A program made the translations under genes and the position numbers. Shown here piece by piece: positions 25,157 through 35,629 of a DNA stretch of 64,000 bases. The stretch is from positions 1,674,001-1,738,000 of the forward strand of contig NZ_CP113361.1 of NCBI RefSeq assembly GCF_026684035.1, read 5' to 3'. The notes under the pieces were generated by a model. The model was not told the origin of the DNA and ran no database searches. It saw nothing but the letters and a program-made list of their open reading frames with translations. The DNA is from Methanogenium organophilum (GTDB lineage Archaea; Halobacteriota; Methanomicrobia; Methanomicrobiales; Methanomicrobiaceae). Numbering within the stretch: the stretch's first letter is position 1; each line of letters starts with the position of its first letter.

Positions 25157-25699
25157 TCATGCTTCCGGTGGAATCATTACCGCGTCAATGACATGAATGA
25201 CACCGTTGCTGCATTCGACATCGGTGATGATGACATTTGCACTATCCACCATCACTCCGTCCGAGGTGTCAATGGTCAATACACTGCCCTGCAGGGTATC
25301 GATGGTGTCCATCGTTATGACATCCGCAGCCATGTATTTCCCGTCTGCCACATGATAGAGCAGGATGTCTGTGAGTTGTCCTTCCGGATCTTCCAGCAGT
25401 GTATCAACCGTCCCCTCAGGTAGCGCTGCAAAAGCATCGTCTGTGGGAGCAAACACGGTGTATGGTCCCTCCCCTGAGAGCGTATCCGTAAGCCCTGCAG
25501 CATCGACTGCTGTAAGAAGGGTCGTAAAAGACCCTGCATCCTCTGCAGTCTCTACTATCGTTTTCATTGCCGGTGTTGGCGTAGTGGCAGGAGTTGGAGT
25601 TGGAGTTGGAGTTGCTGCCGGAGGCTCGGAAGTGGTACATCCGGCGACCAGCACTGCCGCGACCACTAGCATGAGACCCAGCATTTTTTGTAATTTCAT
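25157..25699 (-). CDS. FAS1 (fasciclin) domain lipoprotein
   Basis: The 180-residue product has a lipoprotein signal peptide with lipobox VAGC (Cys21), a Thr/Pro-rich linker and one FAS1 domain. The FAS1 H1 and H2 motifs are visible: [16 protein letters not shown] and [11 protein letters not shown] with the terminal [16 protein letters not shown]1 domains mediate adhesion or surface assembly. The protein is predicted to be lipid-anchored outside the cell. G-rich sequence precedes the start. It is not in an obvious operon. Confidence 0.9.
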   Translation of the reverse strand: MKLQKMLGLMLVVAAVLVAGCTTSEPPAATPTPTPTPATTPTPAMKTIVETAEDAGSFTTLLTAVDAAGLTDTLSGEGPYTVFAPTDDAFAALPEGTVDTLLEDPEGQLTDILLYHVADGKYMAADVITMDTIDTLQGSVLTIDTSDGVMVDSANVIITDVECSNGVIHVIDAVMIPPEA

Positions 25700-25929
25700 T
25701 CAATACACCCCCCATCGTGTGATGGGATAGGCGTTAATGGGTCTTCATTGATTTAATTGTTATCCGAAATTGCGAATGAGTGGCAAATAATCCTCCGTTG
25801 CATTGGCCCCCAAAATTAAACCATAAATAATCCCTTGCGTTTTCTCTGGAATTCGTTGTAATACCTGTCCGCGCTATCCTTGTTGGTGAGGTGTTCTTCC
25901 TCTGCCCCTGGTATTTTACTGTCTGTCTG

Positions 25930-27396
25930 CTACTTTTTTACCCACGTCCTCGGAAACGCCAGGATAAGTAGCGGTACGATCTCAATTCTTCCCAGAAGCA
26001 TATCAATGATCAATACGCCCTTCAGAATGTCTGGCATCGCAGCACTGGTGATGCCGCAGGAAAGGCCGACCGTCCCGAGGGCACTGGATACCTCAAAGAG
26101 TGCATTGTCAAGGGAGAATCCATAGAGCATAAAAAGGAAACTGGAGCAAACCAGTACAAGGGAATAGAGAAAGACAAAGGTGAGGATATTGTAGACCATC
26201 TCGGTTTCAATCACATCTTTTCCCAGTTTGAGCGGGGTGAGTGCCTCACGGGGAAGGAAGTAGCGGATAAAGACCAGATGAACCACTTTTAAGAGGATAA
26301 CCAGTCTGAGAATTTTGATGCCTCCTGCAGTTGATCCCACTGATCCACCCACCCACATAAGAACAGTGAGGACCGCCTTTGTTCCGTCAGGAAGGGTGCC
26401 GATATCAACGGTGGAAAATCCTGCTGTGCTCAGTGCGGAGATGACCTGAAATGAGGCGACGGATAATCCTTCGGCAGGATTCATGGTTTCCGTCAGCGTG
26501 AAAAATACGAGGAGAATTCCAATTGCGGCGAAGAGCAGAAAATACCGGAATTGAATGTCTGACAAAAGGGCATTTTTATCCTTGATTATCCGGGGATAAA
26601 GGCTGAAATTAAAAGCACCCATCAGGCAGCTGATGGTGATCAGAAACGGGATGGTGAGTCCGGCAAATCCGGCTGCAGAATCCGCCCTTGTGGAGAATCC
26701 CCCGGTGGAAACGGCCGAGAGGGCGTGGCAGACAGCATCGAAGGCGGGCATCCCGCCCGCAACAAGGATGAGAAACGACACGACCGTGAGAAGGCAGTAG
26801 ATCTGCACCAGCAGCTTCGCCGTTGCGGTGACACCGGGGCGCAGCGGTGTCTCCGGGCTGTTGATGGCATACAGGCGGTGGGCGCTCGTGCCCGGCGGGA
26901 TGAATACCATGAGGATAATGATGATGATCCCGATGCCGCCTACCCATTGGAGCCATGACCGTGCAAAGAGAAACGCAGGCCCCACCGTGGCGGGAGCAAC
27001 GGAGAGCCCGGTCGTTGTCACACCGGATACCGCTTCAAAATACGCATCCAGAAAGGGCATGCCGGCCGAGAAGGTGAAGGGAATGGCACTCAGCAGTGCG
27101 GCAAACGGGAATATGACTGCTGCAATGATGAGTGCCTCTTTCCACTCCAGTTCTCCTTCCGGCAGCAGGCGGTGAAAGAGAGATCCCAGGAGAATAATGA
27201 CGGACCCGATTAGTATGTAAGTGCCTGCAATTGTATATTCACTGAAATAGAGGGCAACAATTAGAGGCACGAGGAGCATTGCCCCCGCTCCAATCACCAG
27301 GATGGAGAGATATTTCAGGACGACAAGTGGCTTCACCGGGGAGACCAGTTCATACATATGGGTAATTCTTTCTATGGGAGGGATGGTTTTTAACAT
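25930..27396 (-). CDS. trkH: TrkH-family potassium transporter
   Basis: The 488-residue membrane protein contains the four pore-loop motifs of the TrkH/Ktr superfamily: SGVTTTGLS, SAVSTGGFS, SALSTAGFS and SALGTVGLS, each with the central glycine of the K+ filter. The usual two-helix-pore repeats are present. It would transport K+ with a TrkA-type RCK partner; one such gene is at 9613-10284. GGTGAT about 10 bases upstream supports the start at 27396. An alternative ATG at 27357 is possible. Confidence 0.92.
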   Translation of the reverse strand: MLKTIPPIERITHMYELVSPVKPLVVLKYLSILVIGAGAMLLVPLIVALYFSEYTIAGTYILIGSVIILLGSLFHRLLPEGELEWKEALIIAAVIFPFAALLSAIPFTFSAGMPFLDAYFEAVSGVTTTGLSVAPATVGPAFLFARSWLQWVGGIGIIIIILMVFIPPGTSAHRLYAINSPETPLRPGVTATAKLLVQIYCLLTVVSFLILVAGGMPAFDAVCHALSAVSTGGFSTRADSAAGFAGLTIPFLITISCLMGAFNFSLYPRIIKDKNALLSDIQFRYFLLFAAIGILLVFFTLTETMNPAEGLSVASFQVISALSTAGFSTVDIGTLPDGTKAVLTVLMWVGGSVGSTAGGIKILRLVILLKVVHLVFIRYFLPREALTPLKLGKDVIETEMVYNILTFVFLYSLVLVCSSFLFMLYGFSLDNALFEVSSALGTVGLSCGITSAAMPDILKGVLIIDMLLGRIEIVPLLILAFPRTWVKK

Positions 27397-27415
27397 TCAC
27401 CTGAATAATCACCAC

Positions 27416-28349
27416 GTGTGTTGTCTATCTCAGCGTGATGGTCACGACCGGGTTTTTGTATTATAAACGAACGACAACCGTGAGCGACTATATTCTCGGC
27501 GGACGCGGTCTGAACCGCTATGTGGCCGCGCTCAGTGGCGAGGCCTCGGATATGAGCGGATGGCAATCCCCTGACAATCATTGCGATTGCTTCGATGCTC
27601 GCCTGGGGACTCGGGTATTTTGGCCAGCCCCATATTTTGGTGAGGTTCATGGCAATCGAGAAAGCAGAGCAGGTGAGTGAGGCACGGAAGGTAGCAATGG
27701 TCTGGGTTATCATCTCCCTGTGTGCTGCTGTTGCCATCGGTATCATCGGTCGGGTATTTTTGAGCCAGCCTTTGGTGGGTGCTGATTCTGAGACGGTTTT
27801 CATGCTGATGACCGGTGAAGTATTGTTCCCGTTCCTTGCAGGCATTGTCTTCTGTGGAATTCTTGCGGCAATCATGAGTACCGCTTCATCCCAGCTTCTT
27901 GTGAGTGCGTCCGCTGTTTCACAGGACTTCTAGACCTCCTTTTTCAAGCAGGAGGCAAGTGACCGTGAACTGATTTGGATCAGCCGGATCTCTGTTCTTG
28001 TAGTGGCCATCCTTGCGGTTCTTCTGGGACTGGACCCGGAAAGTTTTGTCTTTACATTGTCTCCTATGCATGGGCCGGGTTTGGGGCAACGTTTGGCCCG
28101 CTCCTCTTAATGGCTCTCTTCTGGAAGAGAACGACACGGCAGGGGGCGCTTGCGGGCATTGTTGTCGGTGGCCTGACCGTTCTCATCTGGAAACAGGTGG
28201 GGCTCTTTGGCATCTACGAGATCATTCCGGGGTTCATTCTTTCCCTCATTGCAATCTACGTGGTCAGTAAGATGACACCGCCACCGGCTGAGTCAATCAC
28301 GAAGGTGTTTAATGAGACAGAACGGATCATGAACGAAACCCGTAATTAA
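27416..28349 (+). pseudogene. sodium/solute symporter (PutP-type), truncated and frameshifted
   Basis: The N-terminal helix and loop of the SSS family are present (VYLSVMVTTGFLYYKR, SDYILGGRGLNRYVAALSG, then ASDMSGW) without a proper start. A frame change follows and the sequence jumps to IAIASMLAWGLGYFGQPHIL, so about 150-200 residues of the usual protein are missing. The region FVRFMAI to SQDF is in the second frame, ends at a TAG (27931-27933), continues through FKQEASDRELIWISRISVLV, and after another shift gives VSYAWAGFGATFGPLL to the C-terminus. The gene has suffered a deletion, a stop and two frameshifts. It starts next to trkH in the opposite direction. Confidence 0.85.
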
Positions 28350-28353
28350 ATAA

Positions 28354-28360
28354 TTTTTTT
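28354..28360 (+). terminator. T7 run after the symporter relic
   Basis: Seven T residues lie a few bases after the TAA of the symporter relic, a leftover archaeal-type terminator. Confidence 0.4.
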
Positions 28361-28567
28361 GAGAATCACAGAACCAAAGTTCCTGATATGTGGGATTGCA
28401 GAGAATGCATTCCCTTCCCAGGACGCAGATAACAGACTGCAATGACTGTTTCTCCCATGGCACTGCAATGGGCACCCGTATCGAAATACTCAGGATGCGT
28501 ATGGGATTTCAGCAGTTACCAAAAAAATAGGTTTTATTGATATTATTTCCGGATCACAGGATGGATT

Positions 28568-29392
28568 TTAGATCCATTTGATGCTCAGCGGGTTTCTTTT
28601 AGGTGCGGCACCGGTGCTCCGCTGTTTCGGGTAGCCGAAGGTGAGGGCATATGAGGGCATGTAGCCCTCCGGAATTTCCAGCTCTTCCCGCATCGGGGGG
28701 TACTCCTCCATTGCAATCTTTAAAAATCCATTCCAGCAGGACGCAATTCCATACCCTTTTGCGACCAGTTCAAAGTAGGACAGTGCAATGATGGGGTCTG
28801 CCTTTGTCCAGGTACTCCCTTTCGGTATCATAGCGATAAGGAGGTGGGGTGCGTTATGGCAGACGGCATCCTCTCCCAGCCCTGCCCGCCGGATGATACC
28901 GTTATACTGGAGGGAGTAGGGATGGTTTGGCCTCTTCTCCACCTCAGTCTTCATCCACTCGACGGTGTGGGCTGCAATCTTTTGCACCTTCTCCGGGTCA
29001 TGGACAACAATCCATTTCACCCGCTGGCTGTTTGCAGCGGTCGGGCTGTAGCGGATGACGTCCAGCATCTGCTCAATAAGTGCACGTTTGAGCGGTTTTT
29101 TCCGGTAATGACGGATAGACCTGCGTGTCTGAACGAATTTTGCAAGCTGATCCGGTTTAATGTCCGGAGCCCGTTGATTCATGGATAACGGATATTCACC
29201 TTCAAAATTTGTTTCCAGAGCATTAAACAGGCAGAATACCTCGCAGTGTCCGCATCTGACACACTTGTCTTCGAGGTCTTTTGCAATCATCGGCAGTTTA
29301 TTCTCTTTCATCGAGATGATTGACACCGGGCATACTTTGACGCACACTCCGCATTTTGTGCAGTCCTCCTGGCTGACAGTGATGTTACTCAT
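28568..29392 (-). CDS. nitroreductase with N-terminal 2[4Fe-4S] ferredoxin domain
   Basis: The 274-residue product has an N-terminal ferredoxin module with two cluster motifs (CTKCGVCVKVCP and CVRCGHCEVFC) followed by a nitroreductase-like FMN domain starting near residue 85 (TRRSIRHYRKKPLKR, SPTAANSQRVKW, GYGIASCWNGFL). This fused type is common in anaerobes, where ferredoxin electrons reduce a flavin-bound substrate. The substrate is unknown. The gene appears monocistronic. Confidence 0.92.
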   Translation of the reverse strand: MSNITVSQEDCTKCGVCVKVCPVSIISMKENKLPMIAKDLEDKCVRCGHCEVFCLFNALETNFEGEYPLSMNQRAPDIKPDQLAKFVQTRRSIRHYRKKPLKRALIEQMLDVIRYSPTAANSQRVKWIVVHDPEKVQKIAAHTVEWMKTEVEKRPNHPYSLQYNGIIRRAGLGEDAVCHNAPHLLIAMIPKGSTWTKADPIIALSYFELVAKGYGIASCWNGFLKIAMEEYPPMREELEIPEGYMPSYALTFGYPKQRSTGAAPKRNPLSIKWI

Positions 29393-29558
29393 GCGTTACT
29401 AAGTAGACAGGACAGGATTTAATCCTTTACTCCGCAATTAATTTAATCCGGTTAATTGGGGGTGATGTGCGGTTATTTATTGGAATGGGGTCTATATGTG
29501 GCATATTCTCCCGGTATTCAGGATATCGTCGAAATATGTCGGGAGGCAGGCCGGTGGA

Positions 29559-31499
29559 TCAGGTATTTCCTGATTGCAGGTCAGGAACAGATTCTGTGTC
29601 ACGTCTCCACTTCCCTTCGGGTATCAATATCTCGAACGAGGATCCTTCCCCGAACACTCCGTTTTCCCGTATCGTGATCTCTGTGATGGCAAGGATCTCC
29701 GAAACCAGGAAGAGTCCAAGTCCGGTATTGGAACCGGTATAGCGATCAAATATTTTCTGTTTCTTATTGGTGGGAACGCCAATACCGTCATCCGCGACGG
29801 TAATAATACCGGTGGCGCCATCGTTTCGGAAGGAAATCCGGATATGAGTGGCTGTTTCCCCATGGCGGATGGCATTGTCATAGAGGTTCTGGAAGACCTT
29901 CTCAAGCATAAGGTCGGCGTATACAAATACTCCATTCACATCAATATCTGTCCTGATATTACACGACAGCGACTGCCTGCCTGCCTGATCGGCAACTATC
30001 CGGAGATCCTGCCATGCAGGCTTAATATGTCCCAGATCCTGATAGTCGCGGGTAAACTGTATCTGTTCCTCGATCTTATTGGTGACGTCAATAATTGCAT
30101 CGACATAGCTGGACGGCTGCTCTTCAGTGATGTCCTCTTTCAGGAATTCCTCCAGCAACAGAAGAGCAGTCAGCTGATTGAGGATGTCATGACGGGTGAT
30201 GGAAGAGAGCAGATTGAGCTTGTTGTTTGCCGCTAATATGGCATTCTCGGCATTTTTTATCTCTGTGATGTCCCTCCCCACCGACTGATATTCCATTACG
30301 CTGCCGTTCTTATCAAAGATGGCCCGGTCACTCCACTGCTGCCACCGGATGGTGCCATCCGGCATCACAATCCTGTTTTCGATGGTTTCAACGGGATGGG
30401 CCGGAGTAAGCGTCTGCAGCATTTTCGTGATACGCATGAGATCTTCTTTCGGAATGTCCGGCCTGAATTTAGCTCTCATGAGTTTCTGGCGTGTCTTTCC
30501 GAAATAACGGCAGTAGGCATCATTTATAAACACGTGTGTGCCGTCCGGCAAAAACCTGCAGACAAATTCCGTCTGGTCTTCCACGACAGTCCGGTAGAGG
30601 GTTTCACTGGTCCGGATTTCATCCTCCATCTGTTTGCGCTGTGTGATGTCAGTTGCGTGTATCGTTACACTCTTAACCGTGCCGTCTGTGTCAAACACCG
30701 GATCAATGGAGTAATCCCAGATGCCGTCCCATGAAACTTCATTTTTGAATGGTTTGCCCGTCAAAAATACCTGTTTGAGCCATGCACTTCGCTGTTTTCT
30801 GATTGCATCAGGGAAGAGATCCCATACCTTTGTTCCGATAATGTCTACCCGTTTCTTTCCGAAGCGGGCAGGGTAGCCGTCATTTGCATCCAGCACGATG
30901 CCATTCCTGTCTAGAAGAACAATGGTTGAGATAGATGAGTCGAGAAGCGAGCGTGCACGCTGTTCACTCTCCTGCAGCTGGTTTCTGCTTTTTTCAAGCT
31001 CATCAAGATTGCGGCGCAGTTCATCGGTTTTTTTGGTGAGTTCCCGGTTTTTTTCCTCTATCTCAGCGTTTTTTTCCCGGATTTCATCTTTTACCTTTCT
31101 GTTCTCAATTGCCTTCTGGATGGAATTGGATAGTTCAGCAAACTGCGCCTTAGGATGACCCCCCTTCTGGAGATAATAATCCGCTCCGGCATTGAATGCA
31201 TCAATGACGACTTCTTCACGGCCCTTTCCGGTGAAGATGATAAATGGTGTGTTGTTTCCGCCGGAACGCAGGGCTGAAAGAAATTCAATGCCATTCATAT
31301 CAGGCATTTCAAAGTCAGAGACGATAGCATCGTACCGGATTGCCCCGATTTTCCGGAATCCTTCATCTGCAGAACCGGCAGTATCTATGCTAAGGCCACC
31401 TTCTTGCTGAAAATAGCGTTGCGTGGCATATAAGAGTGCATTTTCGTCATCTACATATAAAATGCGGTGATTTGGGGATTTTGTATCGATATTTTCCAT
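29559..31499 (-). CDS. response regulator-PAS-PAS-histidine kinase hybrid
   Basis: The 646-residue soluble protein has a receiver domain (YVDDENALL, phosphoacceptor Asp62 in VSDFEMPDMNG, IIFTGKG, QKGG), a coiled-coil linker (about residues 135-180), two PAS/PAC domains (about 180-290 and 300-415), and a histidine kinase core with the H-box SSITRHDILNQLT (His about 436), N-box DNAIRHGE, and G1/G2 boxes (VADDGIGVP, NTGLGLFL). This is the common methanogen design, where a receiver is placed in front of PAS sensors. No transmembrane segment is visible. No partner regulator is adjacent. Confidence 0.92.
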   Translation of the reverse strand: MENIDTKSPNHRILYVDDENALLYATQRYFQQEGGLSIDTAGSADEGFRKIGAIRYDAIVSDFEMPDMNGIEFLSALRSGGNNTPFIIFTGKGREEVVIDAFNAGADYYLQKGGHPKAQFAELSNSIQKAIENRKVKDEIREKNAEIEEKNRELTKKTDELRRNLDELEKSRNQLQESEQRARSLLDSSISTIVLLDRNGIVLDANDGYPARFGKKRVDIIGTKVWDLFPDAIRKQRSAWLKQVFLTGKPFKNEVSWDGIWDYSIDPVFDTDGTVKSVTIHATDITQRKQMEDEIRTSETLYRTVVEDQTEFVCRFLPDGTHVFINDAYCRYFGKTRQKLMRAKFRPDIPKEDLMRITKMLQTLTPAHPVETIENRIVMPDGTIRWQQWSDRAIFDKNGSVMEYQSVGRDITEIKNAENAILAANNKLNLLSSITRHDILNQLTALLLLEEFLKEDITEEQPSSYVDAIIDVTNKIEEQIQFTRDYQDLGHIKPAWQDLRIVADQAGRQSLSCNIRTDIDVNGVFVYADLMLEKVFQNLYDNAIRHGETATHIRISFRNDGATGIITVADDGIGVPTNKKQKIFDRYTGSNTGLGLFLVSEILAITEITIRENGVFGEGSSFEILIPEGKWRRDTESVPDLQSGNT

Positions 31500-31813
31500 A
31501 TTCCGGTGATTATGAATAATCTCATTCCCTTTGTGATAAAGCTTTGGGATATTTTATTCTAATATTTATGTTTTATCTCTTGTTTCTGCAATTTCATATT
31601 TAATGGTTGTTCAAATATTGGTATGGGCTTTAAATTAAGGGTCTATTATTCATTCCTGGTGGACAGGAAGTCCGGGGGATGAACCGGGCGAACTGTTGAT
31701 TTGGCAGTCTCCCTTCCGTCAAAGAGCTCCAAATATTCAACGGGGACCGTTTCCTGATTCCTCCGGTATTTGTTACCGATACGCTGATATGGCAGACTGA
31801 CCCATGGTGTGGG
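31500..31813. other. divergent intergenic region
   Basis: The 314-bp region between the hybrid kinase and the antiporter gene is AT-rich on the kinase side and contains several TATA-like sequences but no coding potential. It presumably holds both promoters. Confidence 0.4.
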
Positions 31814-33007
31814 ATGAGTGTCGGAATTGTGCCACCTGTCGAACTTCAGATGACGCTCCTGCTTTTCTTTGCGCTTGGCGGGTATCTGCTCGCCTCAAGG
31901 ATCAACCAGTCGGCGGTCGTCGGCGAGATATTGCTCGGTCTCGTTGTCGGCCCCTCGGTTCTCGGCCTGATCACCTATACCGAATTCGTGCAGGCCATCG
32001 CCGGCCTCGGTGCGGTCATCCTCATGTTTGTCATCGGATTTGAGTTCAAACTCTCGGACCTGACGAATATCAGGTACGGTATCATGGGGCTCATCGGCAT
32101 CATCGTCCCGTGGATCGGCGGGTACCTGACTGCGGTAGCCTTCGGATTTGGCACGGGGAGTGCACTTTTTATCGGAACGGCGCTCACTGCGACGTCCATT
32201 GCTATTACGGCCAACGTCCTGAAAGAGATGTGCATTCTGGATACGGAGTTTGCGAAGGCCATCATCGGCACCGCAGTTATTGACGACATTCTCAGTCTGC
32301 TTGCCCTCTCGGTTACGGCCGACGTCGCGGCAGGCAGCGTTTCTCTCGTGGATATCGCCCTTGTCATCGGAAAACAGATCGGCTTCCTGGTGCTTCTCGC
32401 CCTCGCGGGTATCTATGTGGTTTCACGGCTCATCGAGCGGATGGACGGGAGCACGATCGCAAAACGCTATCCCGAGTTTGTCTTCATTTTTGCGGTGATG
32501 GTAGCCTTTCTCTTTGCGGCGCTCTCAGAGTATGTTGGGGTTTCTGCGATCATCGGTGCCTTTATCGCGGGGGTATCCATTAACGGGCTGAATCTCACGC
32601 ACAGCCATGACATCGCGGAGGGTGCTGAATATCTCTATATCATCTTTGCATCCGTCTTCTTTGTCTCGCTCGGGGTACTGGTTGATTTGACCGTACTGAC
32701 GATGCCGGTGCTGCTCTTCATCGGCGCTATCACGGTCGTGGCCATTCTCACGAAGGTGATCGGCTGTGGGATTCCTGCCCGGCTCCTCGGCTATTCAACG
32801 CGGGACTCGCTTGCTATCGGATTCGGGATGTCCCCGCGGGGCGAGGTCGCGATGATCGTCGCCCTCCTCGGCCTGAATCTCTCTTTGATCGGGCAGGACA
32901 TCTATGCGTCAATTGTGGTGATGAGCATCCTGACGACGGTTGCAACACCTATTGCCTTTCGCAACTGGCTCTTCAGGGACGAGGTCGCTGCGTGCCGGCC
33001 GGAGTAA
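31814..33007 (+). CDS. CPA2-type cation/proton antiporter
   Basis: The 397-residue protein has about twelve hydrophobic helices and the monovalent cation:proton antiporter-2 signatures: VVGEILLGLVVGPSVLG in helix 2, ALTATSIAITANVLKEM and the paired acidic residues in GTAVIDDILSL, the transport site of CPA antiporters. There is no C-terminal RCK domain, unlike KefB/KefC. It is likely to exchange Na+ or K+ for H+. The gene stands alone with a convergent neighbour. Confidence 0.9.
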   Translation: MSVGIVPPVELQMTLLLFFALGGYLLASRINQSAVVGEILLGLVVGPSVLGLITYTEFVQAIAGLGAVILMFVIGFEFKLSDLTNIRYGIMGLIGIIVPWIGGYLTAVAFGFGTGSALFIGTALTATSIAITANVLKEMCILDTEFAKAIIGTAVIDDILSLLALSVTADVAAGSVSLVDIALVIGKQIGFLVLLALAGIYVVSRLIERMDGSTIAKRYPEFVFIFAVMVAFLFAALSEYVGVSAIIGAFIAGVSINGLNLTHSHDIAEGAEYLYIIFASVFFVSLGVLVDLTVLTMPVLLFIGAITVVAILTKVIGCGIPARLLGYSTRDSLAIGFGMSPRGEVAMIVALLGLNLSLIGQDIYASIVVMSILTTVATPIAFRNWLFRDEVAACRPE

Positions 33008-33301
33008 CGTTCACTCCTGCTTTTTGTGTACGAGTGCGGAAGATTGGATGTCATCACTGCCGGACGATTTCTGTTATGTGTGGATGTTTCAGGGGATTGG
33101 AATTGGATGGATCAGAAGTTTGTCTAATTATGATTGGAATGCGGAATTATCGGAGGCCGGACGGGAGGAACATTCACTGAAAGGCACTATCGAGCCATGA
33201 GAGTGTGACCTGACGACATTCATCGTCGATAAAGATGGTGTGGGGGTAAATAGTAATCTCTTCTCTGTCTGGAAACCTGATCCCGCTTGAAATGTGGATT
33301 C

Positions 33302-34576
33302 TCAGGCCTGTCCTGTCATCCCTTCCCTCTGCATTTTGTCAATCGTAAGGACGGCCGACGCCAGTACGATGATTAATACACCGTTTACAACAAGAATCCC
33401 GGCAATGACCATGCCCGGAATGATTCCCGGCAGAAACATCGATGCTCCAAAACCAATCGAGACGAAATTCAGGATCGTCTGGGTAATGTACAGATTTTTC
33501 AGCACGGGAGGCAGGGGGGCCTGCTTTGCCGCCGTCTTTTCATGGCTGAGAAGCGTCGGCCCGAAACGCTTCAGGAGCAGAATCACACCGCCTGCTATGT
33601 TCAAAAATCCGATGAGCCCGGTCAGAACTCCGGTAAAAATTCCCGGAACCACACATGAGATGATGCCCAATCCGGCAAAAACTACTCCGATTCCCATAAG
33701 CAGCCATGAACGCCTGTATCCTCCGGCAGGCGTCTCTCCTAGCGCCAGCATCTGGACTGCCATTACCACCATCAAAAGACCCAGCTGGCCGTCGGGAGAG
33801 AAGGGGATCATTCCCAGGTTTACCGGGATGAGGAGAATTCCAAGGAGGATGAGCAGGAATCCGACAGGAATTATTATTGCTACCTGAAGGGGGATTGCCG
33901 CCTCGGAAAAAACCGGTGACCGTTTCTTCGATGATTCGGGCAGGTATTTTTCCTCTTCCTGTGGATAGGTAGTATTTGTTACATGGATGCAGTAGGCAAG
34001 ATAGAAGATGCACACGCCGTAGACAAGAAGAATTACTGCTGTGAGTGTATCTCCGGTGATTCCGGGAAGAAGTGTGACGAGCCCAAGCACTGCCGATATG
34101 ATGTATACGAGTGCGCATGCAAGAGTCAGGTGCCGGAGGATTCCTGAAACACTCAGCCATTGCTTTGCTTTCTCTTCAGCAAGACAGAGCTGAATGAAAA
34201 GTGCAATTCCTCCGGCAAATAAGATTGACCCTACCAGAATCCTTACGAAATCCGAAAGGCAACCGGGAATGAAGCATGCCGTCATTCCGACTGCGGTGGT
34301 GCAGACTCCTATGATGATCACGATCCATGACCGGCGGAGGTCACCGAACGGAGTTCTTCCCAGTACAATGATCTGCAGGGAGACAATGACCAGAAAGAGA
34401 CCGTATGTGCTGTCCGGCGTGTATGGCAGTTCGCCGGTATGGATTTTAAACAAAAGAGTTCCAAAAATCAGCATAAAAATACCGAAGATGGAGAGAATTA
34501 TGACCTCAAAAGAGAGATCTCCGAAATAATCCCTGTCTATTCCTGTAGTATTCCCGGTATCATTGTTCTGTCCCAC
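33302..34576 (-). CDS. membrane protein with internal duplication
   Basis: I do not recognise a named family. The 424-residue product has about ten hydrophobic helices in two similar halves. One half has LGRTPFGDLRRSWIVIIIG followed by CFIPG, the other LGETPAGGYRRSWLLMGIG followed by CVVPG; flanking helices also match. This indicates an ancient tandem duplication. The N-terminal Asn/Asp-rich segment and a Lys-rich loop between the halves are likely cytosolic. GGAGG ahead of the GTG at 34576 supports the start. The function cannot be inferred. Confidence 0.72.
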   Translation of the reverse strand: MGQNNDTGNTTGIDRDYFGDLSFEVIILSIFGIFMLIFGTLLFKIHTGELPYTPDSTYGLFLVIVSLQIIVLGRTPFGDLRRSWIVIIIGVCTTAVGMTACFIPGCLSDFVRILVGSILFAGGIALFIQLCLAEEKAKQWLSVSGILRHLTLACALVYIISAVLGLVTLLPGITGDTLTAVILLVYGVCIFYLAYCIHVTNTTYPQEEEKYLPESSKKRSPVFSEAAIPLQVAIIIPVGFLLILLGILLIPVNLGMIPFSPDGQLGLLMVVMAVQMLALGETPAGGYRRSWLLMGIGVVFAGLGIISCVVPGIFTGVLTGLIGFLNIAGGVILLLKRFGPTLLSHEKTAAKQAPLPPVLKNLYITQTILNFVSIGFGASMFLPGIIPGMVIAGILVVNGVLIIVLASAVLTIDKMQREGMTGQA

Positions 34577-34801
34577 CCCTGTTGCCTCCTGTGCACCCGG
34601 CCGGTTATCCGAATCCTGCCCTTTGATGCATAATTTATCTGTAATTTTACTGATGAGTTATAATTTGTGATTTTATCCGGACGATTTTTAGTATTCGGGC
34701 ATATGTTGGCGAATTTGTCCGGATATGACCGTTTATTCAACAGAAGATCATTCCGCAAACCAGGGGATTGGTTTTTGTATTTATAAAAAAACAGTGACAT
34801 T

Positions 34802-35596
34802 ATGTTTCAAGTGCAAGATGATTTCACATACTTAATGCCGGTTCATTTCGGGGGCGGCAGGTTCGATCCTGACAAAGTTGTCAGCCAGAAAACGACAACA
34901 CTTGCAATGAGTTTTGAGACTGACAGAAAACTTCTGGAACAGTATATTCCCGCAGAATTTGAGTTGCTCTCTCCCGAAGTGCAGGTAATATTCAGTAAAT
35001 TCACGGAGATTGACTGGATGCAGGGAGGGCAGTACAATCTTGTCAATATCGCATCACCTGTTCGTTTCAGCGGCAGGAAGGACGAACTCGAAGGGTCATA
35101 CACGCTGGTTGTCTGGGAGAACAAGACTGCACCGATTCTCGGCGGGCGTGAACAGACAGGGATTCCCAAGATCTATGCCGATATTGAGGACCTGCACATC
35201 CTAAAGCCGCATTATATGACTAATGTCAGCTATGAAGGGAGCACATTTCTTAATCTGGATTTTGAAGCCGAAGAGGAGATAACCGGCGCCGGACTGGATG
35301 CAATACGTTCAGGGTTTTCATCGGTGAATACTATCGGATGGAGATATATCCCGAAGGTCGGGGCGCCGGGTGCCGAACTAAGCCAGTTCGTTCTCTATCC
35401 GCAGGGGATGAAGGTCGAGCGTGCGGTGGCCGGAACGGGAAGCCTGAAATGGACGACTCTGACTCCCATGCAGAATCCCGTCCAGTATTATATTGTCAAC
35501 AGTCTTGCGGCACTGCCGGTTAAAAAGATTTCACAGTCGGTGTTGTTTGAGGGTGAGACCTTTCTTCATGCCATGGGAGCACGGGTCATTGAATAA
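34802..35596 (+). CDS. acetoacetate decarboxylase (ADC) family protein
   Basis: The 264-residue product matches the ADC-like family. It has the conserved [21 protein letters not shown] segment in two parts and GIPKIYADI, which carries the lysine expected to form the Schiff base with the substrate. The length is close to the usual 245-270. Family members decarboxylate beta-keto acids or catalyse aldol-type reactions on larger substrates. It is followed 33 bp later by an SDR gene, which suggests a two-step pathway on a keto compound. Methanogens have no acetone fermentation, so the true substrate is likely different. Confidence 0.85.
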   Translation: MFQVQDDFTYLMPVHFGGGRFDPDKVVSQKTTTLAMSFETDRKLLEQYIPAEFELLSPEVQVIFSKFTEIDWMQGGQYNLVNIASPVRFSGRKDELEGSYTLVVWENKTAPILGGREQTGIPKIYADIEDLHILKPHYMTNVSYEGSTFLNLDFEAEEEITGAGLDAIRSGFSSVNTIGWRYIPKVGAPGAELSQFVLYPQGMKVERAVAGTGSLKWTTLTPMQNPVQYYIVNSLAALPVKKISQSVLFEGETFLHAMGARVIE

Positions 35597-35629
35597 ATAC
35601 GATGAATAAATCGAAAAGGAGGAAAAATC

